Below, one piece after another: positions 14,688-24,359 of a stretch of 64,000 nt of DNA; within the stretch, counting starts at the first letter, position 1; every line of letters starts with the position of its first letter. A program made the translations under genes and the position numbers. The notes under the pieces were generated by a model that searched no databases, was not told the origin of the DNA, and saw nothing but the letters and a program-made list of their open reading frames with translations. Source of the DNA: Brachybacterium subflavum (GTDB lineage Bacteria; Actinomycetota; Actinomycetes; Actinomycetales; Dermabacteraceae); NCBI RefSeq assembly GCF_009299795.1, contig NZ_VIGP01000002.1, forward strand, positions 372,001 through 436,000, read 5' to 3'.

Positions 14688-14695
14688 GCGGAATC

Positions 14696-16024
14696 ATGAA
14701 GATGACGACAGTGGGCTGCGGGTATCTCGGAGCGGTATATGCAGCGTCCATGGCCTCGATCGGCCACGAAGTGCTCGGGCTCGACATCGACCAGGAGAAG
14801 GTCGACGCGCTCAACCGCGGGGAAGCACCATTCCACGAACCCGCATTCGATGAGACGCTCACCCGGGCCCTGGAAGAGGGCCGGCTCCGCTTCTCCACCG
14901 ATTACTCCCTGGCGGCGGACTACCAGGCGCACGTGATCTGCGTGGGCACGCCCCAGCAGATCGACGGCGCGGGGGCCGATCTCCGGTTCGTGCACGCCGC
15001 GGTCGACGCCCTGATCCCCTGGCTCGACCTCTCCCCCGACGGGCCGAGCGTCGTCATCGGCCGCTCCACCGTGCCCGTGGGCACCGCACGAGAGCTGCAG
15101 GGGCGGATCCGCGACGCCGGCTCCGATGCGGTCCTCGCCTGGAATCCCGAGTTCCTCCGCGAGGGCTTCGCGGTCAAGGACACCCTCCACCCGGATCGCA
15201 TCGTCTTCGGGCTCCCGGATGACGAGGCCGAGTCGGCGACCGCACGGGCCGTGCTCGATGCGATGTACGCCCCGATGCTGGCCCGCGAGATCCCGCTCAT
15301 CACCGCGAACCTCGAGACCGCGGAGCTCGTGAAGGTCTCCGCGAACTCGTTCCTGGCCACCAAGATCTCCTTCATCAACGCCGTGGCAGAGGTCTGCGAT
15401 GCCACCGGGGCCGACGTCTCCGTGATCGCGGAGGCCATCGGACTGGACGAGAGGATCGGGCCGAAGTTCCTGCGCGCCGGAATCGGCTTCGGCGGCGGAT
15501 GCCTGCCCAAGGACATCCGGGCCTTCATGACGCGCGCCGGGGAGCTCGGCCTCACCGAGGCGCTGTCGTTCCTGCGCGAGGTCGACAACGTCAACAACCG
15601 GCGCCGCGATCACGTCGTGAACATGGCTCGCGAAGCGCTGGGGGGCGAGTTCACGGACAAGCGCGTGGCCGTGCTCGGCGCCGCGTTCAAGCCCGACTCC
15701 GACGACACCCGGCAGTCCCCCGCCCTGTACATCGCCTCGAAGATGTCGGGCCGTGGCGCGCACGTCGTCGTCACCGATCCCGCGGCGAACGCGCGCGTGC
15801 ACGCCGAGCGGCCCAACCTCGCCATCGCCGCGGACGCCTTCGAGGCTGCACGGGAGGCCGATCTCGTCCTGCTGCTGACCGAGTGGAGAGAATTCGTGCA
15901 GCTCGACCCGGCAGAGCTCCGGGAGGTCGTCCGGGTCCCGCAGATCATCGACGGCCGCAACGCCCTCGAGCCTGCGGCGTGGCGCCGGGCGGGGTGGACC
16001 TACGCGTCCATGGGGCGTCCCTGA
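14696..16024 (+). CDS. ugd: UDP-glucose 6-dehydrogenase
   Basis: A 442-residue UDP-glucose/GDP-mannose dehydrogenase family enzyme with the three expected domains: N-terminal NAD-binding (VGCGYLGAVYAASMASIGHEV), central dimerisation helix region, and C-terminal UDP-binding domain (VLGAAFKPDSDDTRQSPAL). The catalytic Cys269 is in GIGFGGGCLPKD. WNPEFLREGFAVKD and NSFLATKISFINAV are diagnostic. It oxidises UDP-glucose twice to UDP-glucuronate for surface polysaccharide. It is transcribed away from the rml operon, likely as a leaderless message. The first codons are Met-Lys-Met, so translation could begin at either Met. Confidence 0.93.
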   Translation: MKMTTVGCGYLGAVYAASMASIGHEVLGLDIDQEKVDALNRGEAPFHEPAFDETLTRALEEGRLRFSTDYSLAADYQAHVICVGTPQQIDGAGADLRFVHAAVDALIPWLDLSPDGPSVVIGRSTVPVGTARELQGRIRDAGSDAVLAWNPEFLREGFAVKDTLHPDRIVFGLPDDEAESATARAVLDAMYAPMLAREIPLITANLETAELVKVSANSFLATKISFINAVAEVCDATGADVSVIAEAIGLDERIGPKFLRAGIGFGGGCLPKDIRAFMTRAGELGLTEALSFLREVDNVNNRRRDHVVNMAREALGGEFTDKRVAVLGAAFKPDSDDTRQSPALYIASKMSGRGAHVVVTDPAANARVHAERPNLAIAADAFEAAREADLVLLLTEWREFVQLDPAELREVVRVPQIIDGRNALEPAAWRRAGWTYASMGRP

Positions 16025-16088
16025 GAGGCAGGGCCCGAAGGACACGTCCAGAGGGAGGGGGCTCCACGCAGGCGTTCCGAGGGAGACG

Positions 16089-16128
16089 AGCAGTGGCCGC
16101 GAGGGCGCGCACCGTCGCGGCCACTGCT
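16089..16128. terminator. Hairpin between convergent ugd and glycosyltransferase genes
   Basis: A 14-bp perfect stem (16089-16102 with 16115-16128; arm AGCAGTGGCCGCGA) encloses a 12-nt loop. It lies 65 bp after the ugd stop and 44 bp before the convergent stop at 16172, as expected for a bidirectional terminator. No T-run follows, which is common in high-GC actinobacteria. Confidence 0.65.
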
Positions 16129-16175
16129 GTGCTCAGCTGCTGTGCTCAGCTGCTGTGCTCAGCTGCTGTGCTCAG
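16124..16175. repeat. Tandem 13-bp repeat, four copies, reaching into the glycosyltransferase 3' end
   Basis: CTGCTGTGCTCAG is repeated four times in direct register. The last copy contains the stop codon of the glycosyltransferase gene (16172-16174) and the first overlaps the terminator stem. Confidence 0.8.
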
Positions 16176-17248
16176 CGTCGCCGGGGCACCTCGGCGACGC
16201 TCGGCTGCCCCACGACCGCGGGGTCCGCCGAGCGCTCCTCGTCGATGGGCTCCACCTCCGCGCTGAGCTGCGGCACGGATGACCTCTCGGCACCCGCCGG
16301 CGGGGTCGGCACTCCGTACTGCACGAGCTTCAGACGCTCCAGGGCTTCTTCCATGAGCACTCGGTTCGTTCGCTGCAGGTCGGCGATGATCATGAGGACC
16401 ACCGTGAGGAACGAGCAGGTCAGGAGCATCGTCCCGAAGATCAGCGACTGGATGTGCCCACTGCCCTCGCCCAGCAGCGCGAAGATCAGGAAGCGCACGA
16501 ACGGGACCAGGCCCACGATCCCGGCGATCACCGCCAGCCAGCCCAGCACGTGGTGCGGCTTGAACATGAGGTAGGCGCGGACGATCGCCGACCCGGACTT
16601 CGCCATGTGCTGGAAGATGTTCTTGAACAGGCGCGACTCGCGGGTCTTGGGATTGGTGTCGATCTCCACCGAGGCGATGCGCAGGCGCTTGTTGCCCGCC
16701 TGGATGATCGTCTCCATGCAGTACGAGAACTGCGTCACGACGTTGAGGCGCATGAGCGAGGCCTTCGAGTACGCCCGGAATCCGGAGGCGGCGTCGGGCA
16801 GCTCGGTCTCGGCGGCGATGTTGACGACCTGCGATCCGACGCGCTGCATGAGCTTCTTGAAGGGCGAGAAGTGCGCGATCTTCGTCGTCTGCCGATCGGC
16901 GATGGCGATGTCGGCCTCGCCGGAGATGACGGGGGCGACCAGGTCGGCGATGCGCTCCTGCTTGTACTGGTTGTCCCCGTCGGTGTTGACCACGACGTCC
17001 GCGCCGTGGGCGAGCGCGTAGTCGACCCCGTCGCGGAACGAGCGGGCGAGTCCCATGTTGCGCGCGTGGCGCACGAAGTGCTGGACGCCGTGCTCCCGCG
17101 CGACCTCGACGGTGCTGTCGGTCGAGCCGTCATCGACGACGAGCACCACGACCTCGTCGACCCCGGGGATCTCCCGAGGGATCGTGTCCAACACCATCGG
17201 GAGCGTCTGCTCCTCGTTCAGGCAGGGGATCTGGACGAACACTTTCAC
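16172..17248 (-). CDS. Family 2 glycosyltransferase, polyprenyl-phosphate type
   Basis: About 358 residues. The N-terminal ~230 residues are a GT-A fold glycosyltransferase: IPCLNEEQTLP start motif, VVDDGSTDST, and the metal-binding NTDGDNQY (DxD type) near residue 95. Two long hydrophobic segments follow (about 240-265 and 275-300), then a Pro/Ser-rich cytoplasmic tail. This layout matches DPM1/GtrB-like enzymes that move a sugar from a nucleotide onto undecaprenyl phosphate for later flipping and cell-wall decoration. I start at the GTG at 17248 because GAGGTG lies 6 nt upstream; a GTG at 17257 is also possible. The tail ends within a 13-bp tandem repeat, so C-terminal length may vary between strains. 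Confidence 0.85.
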   Translation of the reverse strand: MKVFVQIPCLNEEQTLPMVLDTIPREIPGVDEVVVLVVDDGSTDSTVEVAREHGVQHFVRHARNMGLARSFRDGVDYALAHGADVVVNTDGDNQYKQERIADLVAPVISGEADIAIADRQTTKIAHFSPFKKLMQRVGSQVVNIAAETELPDAASGFRAYSKASLMRLNVVTQFSYCMETIIQAGNKRLRIASVEIDTNPKTRESRLFKNIFQHMAKSGSAIVRAYLMFKPHHVLGWLAVIAGIVGLVPFVRFLIFALLGEGSGHIQSLIFGTMLLTCSFLTVVLMIIADLQRTNRVLMEEALERLKLVQYGVPTPPAGAERSSVPQLSAEVEPIDEERSADPAVVGQPSVAEVPRRR

Positions 17249-17480
17249 CGGTGACACCTCATGTTCTCGATCTCGGGGAGGAAGGGCCCCGGGGCTGGCG
17301 CGTGCGTGGCGACGCTACGGAGGGAAGATGGCCCGGCGGTGAACTCCGGGCAACCAGCACCACCCGCGGAGGGCGGAGGATGAGGAGCGGGCCCTTCCGG
17401 TCCGGGCGCGTGTGGCATGGTGAGGTCGCCCGAGCGGCCCGTGCCGCGCCCGTCCCGTCGGACCGTGCCGAGGAGTGCGC

Positions 17481-19763
17481 ATGCCGCTGGCCGAGATCTC
17501 GGCGTTCGTCGCCGCGCTCGGGGTGCTCGTGATCCCCGGGCTGCCGCTCGTGATCGCGCTGCGGCCGCGTCCGTTCACCGGTGCGGCTCTGCTCGCGCCG
17601 GCCTCGCTCGTGGTCGTCGCCATGGCGGCCGAGGGCTCCCATGCCGTGGGCGCGGGGTGGTCGCCGGCGACGCCCGTGGTCGTGGGACTGATCGCGGGGG
17701 CGCTCGTCCTCGCGGCCCGCAGGATCCTCTCGCGGCCTGGCCGCACGCGGCGGGCGGCACCCCGAGGCACGGTCCCGCGAGATGCAGCGGACGGCTCTCC
17801 GCGCGCCCGGGCCCTGGCCGCGCTGCTCGGGCTGGTGATCGGCGGCGTGGTGATCGCGGTGCGGGCGCTGCACGGGATGGGCGGCATCGACGCGATCAGC
17901 CAGACCTACGACGACATCTTCCATCTGAGCGGGGTGCGCGCGATCCTCGACGCCCGCGACGGGTCCGCCGCAGTGGTCTCGACGCTCAACCTGCCCGAGG
18001 GGAGCACCGGCTTCTACCCGGCGGGCTGGCACGAGCTCGCGAGCCTCGTGGTGATGACGTCGGGCCGCTCCATCCCGCTCGCCTCGAACGCGCTGATGCT
18101 GCTGGTCGGGGCGGTCGTGTGGCCGCTGGGCATCGTGGCCCTCGTCGCCGGCTGCACGCGTGCGCGCCCGGCCGGCCTGTGCGCGGCGGGCGCGCTGACG
18201 GGGGCGTCCTTCGCGTTCCCGCTGGCGCTCATGACGTGGGGGCTGCTGCTGCCGAACTTCCTGTCCACGGCGATGCTCCCGACGGTGGTGCTGGTGGCGG
18301 CGCAGGCGCTCGGCCTCGCGCCGCGCACCCGCGAGCGCCTGCGCCCGCTGCAGCTGGTGATCGCGGTCCCGGTGGCGGTGTGCGCGGTGCTCTGGGCGCA
18401 CCCGCAGGGTCTGCACGCCTCGCTCGTGCTGGTTGCGCCGATGGCGCTGTGGGCGGCGGTCGGCGGGATCCTCGCCCGGGTGCGGGGACGGAGGGATCGG
18501 ACATCGGCGTCCGCCACCGCCCGGGCAGCGGCGTCGGGCGTGGGGCGGATCCCCTCGACCGACGGGCGCGCCCCATCGGACGACGGGCGGAATCCCCGCC
18601 GGCGCTTCCCCCTGTTCGCATGCGGCGCCGCGCTCGTGCTCATCGCCCTCATCCCGTTCGCGTGGTCGCAGCTGCGACCTTCGCGCGGGGCGTCGGCCTG
18701 GCCTGCGCACATGCACATCACGGAGGCTCTCCGGGCAGGGCTCGGCATGTCCGGCGCGCACGTGCCGCCCGCTGTGCCGCCCGCACTGCTCGCGGGCCTC
18801 GCGATGCTCGTGGTGCTCGCGTTCTCCCGCTCGCGCTGGATGCTGCCGCCGCTGCTGGCGAGCACGTTCCTGTTCGTGGTGGCGGCGGCCGTCGGCGACC
18901 GGGACACCCGCTACCTGCTCACCGGCCCCTGGTACGACGACAGCTACCGTCTGGCCGCCCTGATCCCGGTGCTCGCGATCCCCGTGCTGGCCCTCGCGAT
19001 CGATCTGCTCGCCCGCACGGCAGGCGCCCTGCCGGCACGGCTGAGACGGGTGCGAACGAGGCGCTCCGCGCGGGTCGGACAGCACTCAGCCCGGGCGGGA
19101 CTCCCGGCGGAGGCAGGACACACGGCGGGAGCGGAACTCGCGACGGGGACGGAACTCGCGACGGGGGCGGGACTCGCGGCACGCAGCGGACGGCCGGCGC
19201 ACGGCGGGCGCATCACGGCGCCCCGCGCGCAGGCCCTCGTGGCCGCGGTGTGCATCCTCGGCCTCCTCGCTCCTGCCGTCCGCTCCCCCACGGCACGGCA
19301 CGAGGACGCCCTGATGGACCGCTACTGGCAGCATCCGCACGTCGTCTCCTCCGACGAGCTCGCCGTGTTCGCGCAGGCCGACGCCCTGGTGCCGGCGCAC
19401 GCGACGATCATCGCGGATCCCTGGGACGGAGGCTCGCTCCTGTGGGCGCTCGAGGATCGCCGCGTCCTCGCCCCCACCCCGGCCTCTGCTCTGAGCGAGG
19501 ACGACCGCCTGCTGCTGCGGGGGCTCGGCAGGATCGACAGCGACCCCGCGATGTGCGACGCCGCCGCGCGGCAGGACGCCCGCTACGTCTTCACCTCCAC
19601 CGAGCCTGCTCTCTGGCGCAGGCGCAGCCCGAACCACGGACCGGAGGACGCCGCACGCAACGGCAGCGCCGTGGAGCTGCACCGGGTGGGGAAGGCCGCG
19701 CTGTGGAAGCTGCTCCCGTGCCGGGGGTCCGACGGCCGGATGGAGCTCACAGGCCATGGATGA
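17481..19763 (+). CDS. Large polytopic membrane protein, DUF6541-like
   Basis: A 760-residue protein with about 14 hydrophobic segments, beginning immediately at the N-terminus (EISAFVAALGVLVIPGLPLVIAL). A recognisable extracytoplasmic segment (DDIFHLSGVRAILD, then NLPEGSTGFYPAGWHELASL) resembles DUF6541 proteins of actinobacteria, found beside polysaccharide genes and suspected to be membrane glycosyltransferase-like or polymer-processing proteins. A soluble C-terminal domain of ~170 residues (RYWQHPHVVSSDELAVF onward) follows. Between membrane helices are two low-complexity linkers, one a tandem of Gly-Ala-Glu-Leu-Ala-Thr units near residues 545-570. ATG 17481 has GAGGAG 5 nt upstream. It is divergent from the glycosyltransferase and in line with the acyltransferase. 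Exact function unknown. Confidence 0.65.
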   Translation: MPLAEISAFVAALGVLVIPGLPLVIALRPRPFTGAALLAPASLVVVAMAAEGSHAVGAGWSPATPVVVGLIAGALVLAARRILSRPGRTRRAAPRGTVPRDAADGSPRARALAALLGLVIGGVVIAVRALHGMGGIDAISQTYDDIFHLSGVRAILDARDGSAAVVSTLNLPEGSTGFYPAGWHELASLVVMTSGRSIPLASNALMLLVGAVVWPLGIVALVAGCTRARPAGLCAAGALTGASFAFPLALMTWGLLLPNFLSTAMLPTVVLVAAQALGLAPRTRERLRPLQLVIAVPVAVCAVLWAHPQGLHASLVLVAPMALWAAVGGILARVRGRRDRTSASATARAAASGVGRIPSTDGRAPSDDGRNPRRRFPLFACGAALVLIALIPFAWSQLRPSRGASAWPAHMHITEALRAGLGMSGAHVPPAVPPALLAGLAMLVVLAFSRSRWMLPPLLASTFLFVVAAAVGDRDTRYLLTGPWYDDSYRLAALIPVLAIPVLALAIDLLARTAGALPARLRRVRTRRSARVGQHSARAGLPAEAGHTAGAELATGTELATGAGLAARSGRPAHGGRITAPRAQALVAAVCILGLLAPAVRSPTARHEDALMDRYWQHPHVVSSDELAVFAQADALVPAHATIIADPWDGGSLLWALEDRRVLAPTPASALSEDDRLLLRGLGRIDSDPAMCDAAARQDARYVFTSTEPALWRRRSPNHGPEDAARNGSAVELHRVGKAALWKLLPCRGSDGRMELTGHG

Positions 19764-19933
19764 GGCCGACTTCCTCGTCAGACGGGCCGCGCGGAGGCTC
19801 CCGACGTGACGCGGCAGGCCCCGGCAGGAGAGGCGCCGCTCACCCCGGACGCCGTGCACGGTGACGATAGGCTCTGTGCGCTCACCACTGCATGCGGGCC
19901 GCGACGGACAGGTGCGCTGACGAAGGGGGACGG

Positions 19934-22783
19934 ATGTCGGACGATGACGCGCGGTCGGCACCGCGCGCCCACGGCCGGCGCCGCGGCGCTCCCCGGGACG
20001 AGACGCCGCCGGGCCCCGGAGGCCCCGAGGAGCGTCCCGGGGCCGACGGGCATCCCTCCGACTCGACCGCGCAGAACGCGTCGTCGGATCCGGGCGACGC
20101 CGGGCAGAGCACGGCGACCCCCTCGCCCGGGCGACGCCACGGCCGACGCGCCCGGCGCCTCCATGAACCGCCGTCCGAGACGCCCACCGCTGCATCCGAG
20201 GAGCCGTCCACCGAGGCCGCTCCCGCTCGCTCCGCCGACGCGCACGTCCCTCCCGAGTCCCTGGACGCCTGGCTCGAGCCCGGCGACGCCACGGCAGACC
20301 TCGGGTACCCCGTCGAGTTCGAGGGGACCGCGGAGAGCGAGCCCGCGGCGCACGAGCCCGCGGTGGACCAGCCCACGGCGGATGAGCCCACGGTGGATGA
20401 GCCCGCGGTGGACCAGCCTGCGGCGGAGCGGCCTGCGGAGCGCTCCGACGGCACCCACGGCGCCTGGACCACGCCGCCCCGGGCCGCAGCGTCCGCGCAC
20501 GCGACGCGCCCGCTGCCCACCAGCACCGATCTCGAGCGCCTGACCCGCAGTCGCACGCACCCGGCACCGTCCGGATCCGCGCCCCGCCCCTCGGAGCCGG
20601 GCCTCTCCGTGCCCTTCCGCGTCGAGATCCACGGGCTGCGGGCGATCGCGATCCTGCTGGTCGCGGTCTACCACATCTGGTTCGGGCGGGTCTCCGGCGG
20701 CGTCGACGTCTTCCTGTTCATCTCGGCCTTCCTGCTCACGGGCTCCTTCGCGCGGCGCCTCGAGTCCGGCCGTCCGCTCGCCGTGCCCCGCTACTGGCTG
20801 AAGACGTTCAAGCGCCTGCTGCCGCCCGCGGTCGTCACCATCCTGGGATCGCTCGTCCTCGCGTTCACGGTGCTGCCGCCGACGATCTGGGCGACCGTGC
20901 AGCGCCAGGCGTGGGCGAGCGCGCTGTACGTCCAGAACTACGTGCTCGCGGCGGACAGCGTCGACTACTACGCGCACGACGCCGCGGCGGCCTCCCCGCT
21001 GCAGCACTTCTGGTCGATGTCGATCCAGGGCCAGATCTTCCTCGTCTGGCCGCTGCTGTTTGCGCTCGGCGCCCTGCTGATGCGCCGCCTGCCGATGCTG
21101 CGCGCCCACCCGCGCAGGCTGATGGCAGGCATGTTCTCGCTGGTCATCATGGTCTCCCTCGTGTGGTCCATCATCTCCACCGCGTCGAACCAGACCTTCG
21201 CCTACTTCGACACCGCGGCCCGGCTGTGGGAGTTCGCGCTCGGCTCGCTGCTGGGTCTGGCCCTGCCGCTGATCGATCGGGCGACGGGCGCGACGACGTC
21301 GGCGGCGGTCCGCCCGCGCTTCGGCGCGGTGCGCGCGGTGATCGGCTGGGCGGGCCTCGCGGCGCTGCTCTCGTGCGGGGCGATGCTGGACGTCGAGGGC
21401 ATGTTCCCCGGCTGGATCGCGATCTGGCCGCTCGCCGCGGCGGGCCTGGTGATCCTCGCCGGGCGCTCGGGCCGCTCGTGGGGCGCCGATGCCTTCCTCT
21501 CGCTGCGCCCGATCGCGTTCCTCGGCTCGATCGCGTACGCCCTGTACCTCGTGCACTGGCCGCTGCTCATCGGCTGGCTCGCCCTCACCGGGCAGGAGCG
21601 CGCCGGGGCGCTCGACGGCGCCGGAGTGCTCGCCGTGTCCTTGCTGGTCGCGTGGCTGCTCACGCGCTTCGTGGACACCCCCGTGCGCCGCTCGGCCTGG
21701 CTCGATGCGCGACCGCGGCGCGCGCTCGCGGCGATCGCGGCGAGCCTGGTCGTGGTGCTCGTCGGCTCCCAGGCCGTCTTCCCCGCCGTCAGCGATCGCT
21801 CGCTCACCGTGGCCCAGGGCTCCGAGGACGGCGGCGCCGGCGCGAGCGACGGCGGCCCGGCCGCGCCGACCGTCCCGAACCCGGGCGCGCAGTGGACCGT
21901 GGACCCGATGGCGGACGGCTTCGGCGCCACCATCCCCTCGCCCGACGTGGTCACCGAGCCCTCGGAGCACACCTACGACGAGGACTGTCACGAGCAGCTG
22001 GGTCTGCCGGACACCGTGACCTGCCGTTATACGCCCGCGCCCGACGGTGACCCCGACCTCACGGTGGCGCTCGCGGGCGATTCCCACGCCGGCCAGTACA
22101 CGGGCGCGATCCTGCAGATCGCGAAGGAGCGGAACTGGGCGGTGTACTACATCGGACACAGCGGCTGCACCTTCACGACCGATCCCGTCGACACCCAGTG
22201 CAAGGACGTGAACACCTCCTGGGAGACGCTGATCGACGGCGTCGATCCCGACGTGCTGATCACGATGGGCACCCGCACCTCCTTCGACGGCGGATCGGAC
22301 ACCGAGACCGACCGCGAGAACCTCGACAGCGCGCTCCCGCTGACCACCGAGCGCGGCATCCCCGTGCTGCTGCTGCGCGACAACCCGCGCTGGCCCAAGA
22401 AGGAGGAGTCCGGCAACCGCTTCGACTGCTCCTTCGACGTGCTGCGCGAAGGCGGCGACGCGGCGCAGGCCGACGCCGAGTGCGGCGACGACATGAAGAA
22501 CCGGATGGACGCCGAGAACCCGTCGGCACACCGCGCCACCGACGACCCGTACGCGCCGATCCGCATCGCCGACCCCGCGACCGACGTGCTGTGCCCGAAG
22601 GGCCGCTGCTCGCCGATCATCGGCAACGTGTTCGTCTACCGCGACAGCTACCACCTGACCGACGCCTTCTCCCGCACCATGGACGACTGGTTCGAGGAGC
22701 AGATCGACGCGACCCTCGCCATGAAGGACCCCGACGCGGGGGCGCCCGAGGGCGGGGAGGCCGCGGCGTCCGACGGCGGCTGA
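19934..22783 (+). CDS. OafA/YrhL-type membrane acyltransferase with C-terminal SGNH domain
   Basis: A 949-residue protein. Residues 1-~220 are charged, Pro-rich and disordered, with a five-residue tandem (EPAVDQPTADEPTVDEPAVDQP-like) near 135-160. Residues ~225-600 are an acyltransferase-3 domain: EIHGLRAIAILLVAVYHIW with the catalytic His, GGVDVFLFISAFLLTGSF, and RYWLKTFKRLLPP, with about 11 membrane helices. Residues ~690-930 are an SGNH hydrolase-like domain: AGDSHAGQYTGAI (nucleophile Ser block) and DSYHLTDAFSR (Asp/His). Such two-domain proteins O-acetylate extracytoplasmic glycans (peptidoglycan, teichoic or rhamnose polymers), so it fits this surface-polysaccharide locus. ATG 19934 follows AAGGGGGA. 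A TAGGCT (19868-19873) may be the -10. Confidence 0.9.
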   Translation: MSDDDARSAPRAHGRRRGAPRDETPPGPGGPEERPGADGHPSDSTAQNASSDPGDAGQSTATPSPGRRHGRRARRLHEPPSETPTAASEEPSTEAAPARSADAHVPPESLDAWLEPGDATADLGYPVEFEGTAESEPAAHEPAVDQPTADEPTVDEPAVDQPAAERPAERSDGTHGAWTTPPRAAASAHATRPLPTSTDLERLTRSRTHPAPSGSAPRPSEPGLSVPFRVEIHGLRAIAILLVAVYHIWFGRVSGGVDVFLFISAFLLTGSFARRLESGRPLAVPRYWLKTFKRLLPPAVVTILGSLVLAFTVLPPTIWATVQRQAWASALYVQNYVLAADSVDYYAHDAAAASPLQHFWSMSIQGQIFLVWPLLFALGALLMRRLPMLRAHPRRLMAGMFSLVIMVSLVWSIISTASNQTFAYFDTAARLWEFALGSLLGLALPLIDRATGATTSAAVRPRFGAVRAVIGWAGLAALLSCGAMLDVEGMFPGWIAIWPLAAAGLVILAGRSGRSWGADAFLSLRPIAFLGSIAYALYLVHWPLLIGWLALTGQERAGALDGAGVLAVSLLVAWLLTRFVDTPVRRSAWLDARPRRALAAIAASLVVVLVGSQAVFPAVSDRSLTVAQGSEDGGAGASDGGPAAPTVPNPGAQWTVDPMADGFGATIPSPDVVTEPSEHTYDEDCHEQLGLPDTVTCRYTPAPDGDPDLTVALAGDSHAGQYTGAILQIAKERNWAVYYIGHSGCTFTTDPVDTQCKDVNTSWETLIDGVDPDVLITMGTRTSFDGGSDTETDRENLDSALPLTTERGIPVLLLRDNPRWPKKEESGNRFDCSFDVLREGGDAAQADAECGDDMKNRMDAENPSAHRATDDPYAPIRIADPATDVLCPKGRCSPIIGNVFVYRDSYHLTDAFSRTMDDWFEEQIDATLAMKDPDAGAPEGGEAAASDGG

Positions 22784-22810
22784 GACGGAGCGGCGGGGGC
22801 CGTGGGCCCG

Positions 22811-22877
22811 TGGGCTCCGGCGGGGTCCGGCGGGGTCCGGCGGGGTCCGGCGGGTCCGGCGGGTCCGGCGGGTCCGG
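22811..22877. repeat. GC-only short tandem repeat between the acyltransferase and apeB
   Basis: Four 10-bp units (CGGGGTCCGG, first one variant, 22811-22850) are followed by three 9-bp units with one G fewer (22851-22877). This mixed-period microsatellite fills most of the 155-bp gap and is a likely site of length variation. Confidence 0.8.
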
Positions 22878-22938
22878 CGATGTTGGACGAGGGCCGAACC
22901 CGCCGTCTCGGCCCCGCCCGCTGTGGAACGATGAGGCC

Positions 22939-24294
22939 ATGACCTCCACACCTGCCGAATCCGCCGTCCGCCCCACCGACGAGGCCCGCGATTTCGCGAC
23001 CGACCTGGGCTCCTTCGTCACCGCCTCCCCCTCGAGCTTCCACGCCGTGCGCGAGGCCGCCCGGCGCCTGGAGGCCGCCGGGTTCACGGCCCTGGACGAG
23101 CAGGCGGACTGGGATGCGGAGGCGGTGCGCGGCAGCCGGTTCGTGCTGCGCGACGGCTCGCTCATCGCCTGGTCCGCACCGGAGGACGCGTCGGAGGCGA
23201 GCAGCTTCCGGATCGTCGGCTCCCACACCGACTCCCCCGCCCTGAAGGTCAAGCCCGATCCGCAGCTCGCCGCGGAGACGATCGCGCAGGTGGGCGTCGA
23301 GGTCTACGGCGGGGCGCTGCTGAACTCGTGGCTGGACCGCGAGCTGCGTCTGGCCGGTCGCCTGGTGCTGCGCGGCGGCCGCGAGGTGCTGGTCGCGACC
23401 GGCCCGCTGCTGCGCGTTCCGCAGCTCGCCGTGCACCTGGACCGCGGGGTGAACGCCGACGGCCTCACCCTGAACCCGCAGAAGCACATGCAGCCGATCC
23501 TGGGCCTCGGCGACGTCGACGTGCTGGGCCTGCTCGCCGAGCGCGCGGGCGTGGAGCGCGCGGAGATCCTGGGGACCGACGTCGTCACCGCCGACGCGCA
23601 GGCGCCCGGATTCTTCGGCGCCCACGAGGAGTTCCTGGCCTCGGGTCGGCTCGACAACCTCTCCTCCGTCCACGCCGAGGTCGAGGCCCTCGTGCGGCTC
23701 GCCGACGGGGCCGGCTCGGGAGCGGCCGACGGCGCGGGCTCGTCCACCGGCGCGGGCTCTGCGCGCCCGATCGCGCTCATGGTCGCCAACGACCACGAGG
23801 AGGTCGGCTCGGCATCCCGCTCCGGCGCCGCCGGCCCGTTCCTCGAGGACGTGCTGGTGCGCGTGCACGAGGCGCTCGGCGGCAACGAGGCCTCGCGGCG
23901 CCGCGCGCTGGCGGGGTCGATGGTGCTCTCGGCCGACGCCGGCCACGCCGCCCACCCGAACTACCCCGAGCGCCACGACCCGGTGAACCGTCCGCGCCTG
24001 GGCGCCGGCCCGATACTCAAGATCAACGCGAGCCAGCGCTATGCGACCGACGCCGTGGGCACCGCGGCGCTCAGCGAGGCCTGCGAGCGCGCGGGCGTGC
24101 CGCTGCAGGCCTTCGTCTCGAACAACGCCATGCCCTGCGGGTCCACCATCGGCCCGATCACCGCGACCCGGCTGGGCATGACCACGATCGACGTGGGCAT
24201 CACCCTGCTCTCCATGCACTCGGCCCGCGAGATGTGCGCCGTCGCCGACCCGCTGCACCTCTCGCGGGCGTGCGAGGAGTTCCTGCGCGGCTGA
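22939..24294 (+). CDS. apeB: M18 family aspartyl aminopeptidase
   Basis: A 451-residue zinc metallopeptidase of the aminopeptidase I/aspartyl aminopeptidase family. Metal-binding segments are visible: VGSHTDSPALKVKP (first His/Asp), SGRLDNLSS (bridging Asp), NDHEEVGSASRSGA (catalytic Glu and ligand), and GITLLSMHSAREM (final His). It removes N-terminal acidic residues from peptides in the cytoplasm and usually forms dodecamers. A Gly/Ala/Ser/Asp low-complexity insert (residues ~255-277) lies between the bridging Asp and the Glu-Glu block, where family members have a short loop. No strong ribosome site precedes the ATG; GATGAGG is the best candidate. Confidence 0.92.
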   Translation: MTSTPAESAVRPTDEARDFATDLGSFVTASPSSFHAVREAARRLEAAGFTALDEQADWDAEAVRGSRFVLRDGSLIAWSAPEDASEASSFRIVGSHTDSPALKVKPDPQLAAETIAQVGVEVYGGALLNSWLDRELRLAGRLVLRGGREVLVATGPLLRVPQLAVHLDRGVNADGLTLNPQKHMQPILGLGDVDVLGLLAERAGVERAEILGTDVVTADAQAPGFFGAHEEFLASGRLDNLSSVHAEVEALVRLADGAGSGAADGAGSSTGAGSARPIALMVANDHEEVGSASRSGAAGPFLEDVLVRVHEALGGNEASRRRALAGSMVLSADAGHAAHPNYPERHDPVNRPRLGAGPILKINASQRYATDAVGTAALSEACERAGVPLQAFVSNNAMPCGSTIGPITATRLGMTTIDVGITLLSMHSAREMCAVADPLHLSRACEEFLRG

Positions 24295-24359
24295 CGGCTC
24301 GGCGGGAGGCCCCGGGCGCGACTCGCGCGCCCATCCCACGCGGGCCCTGCGCCGGCACC

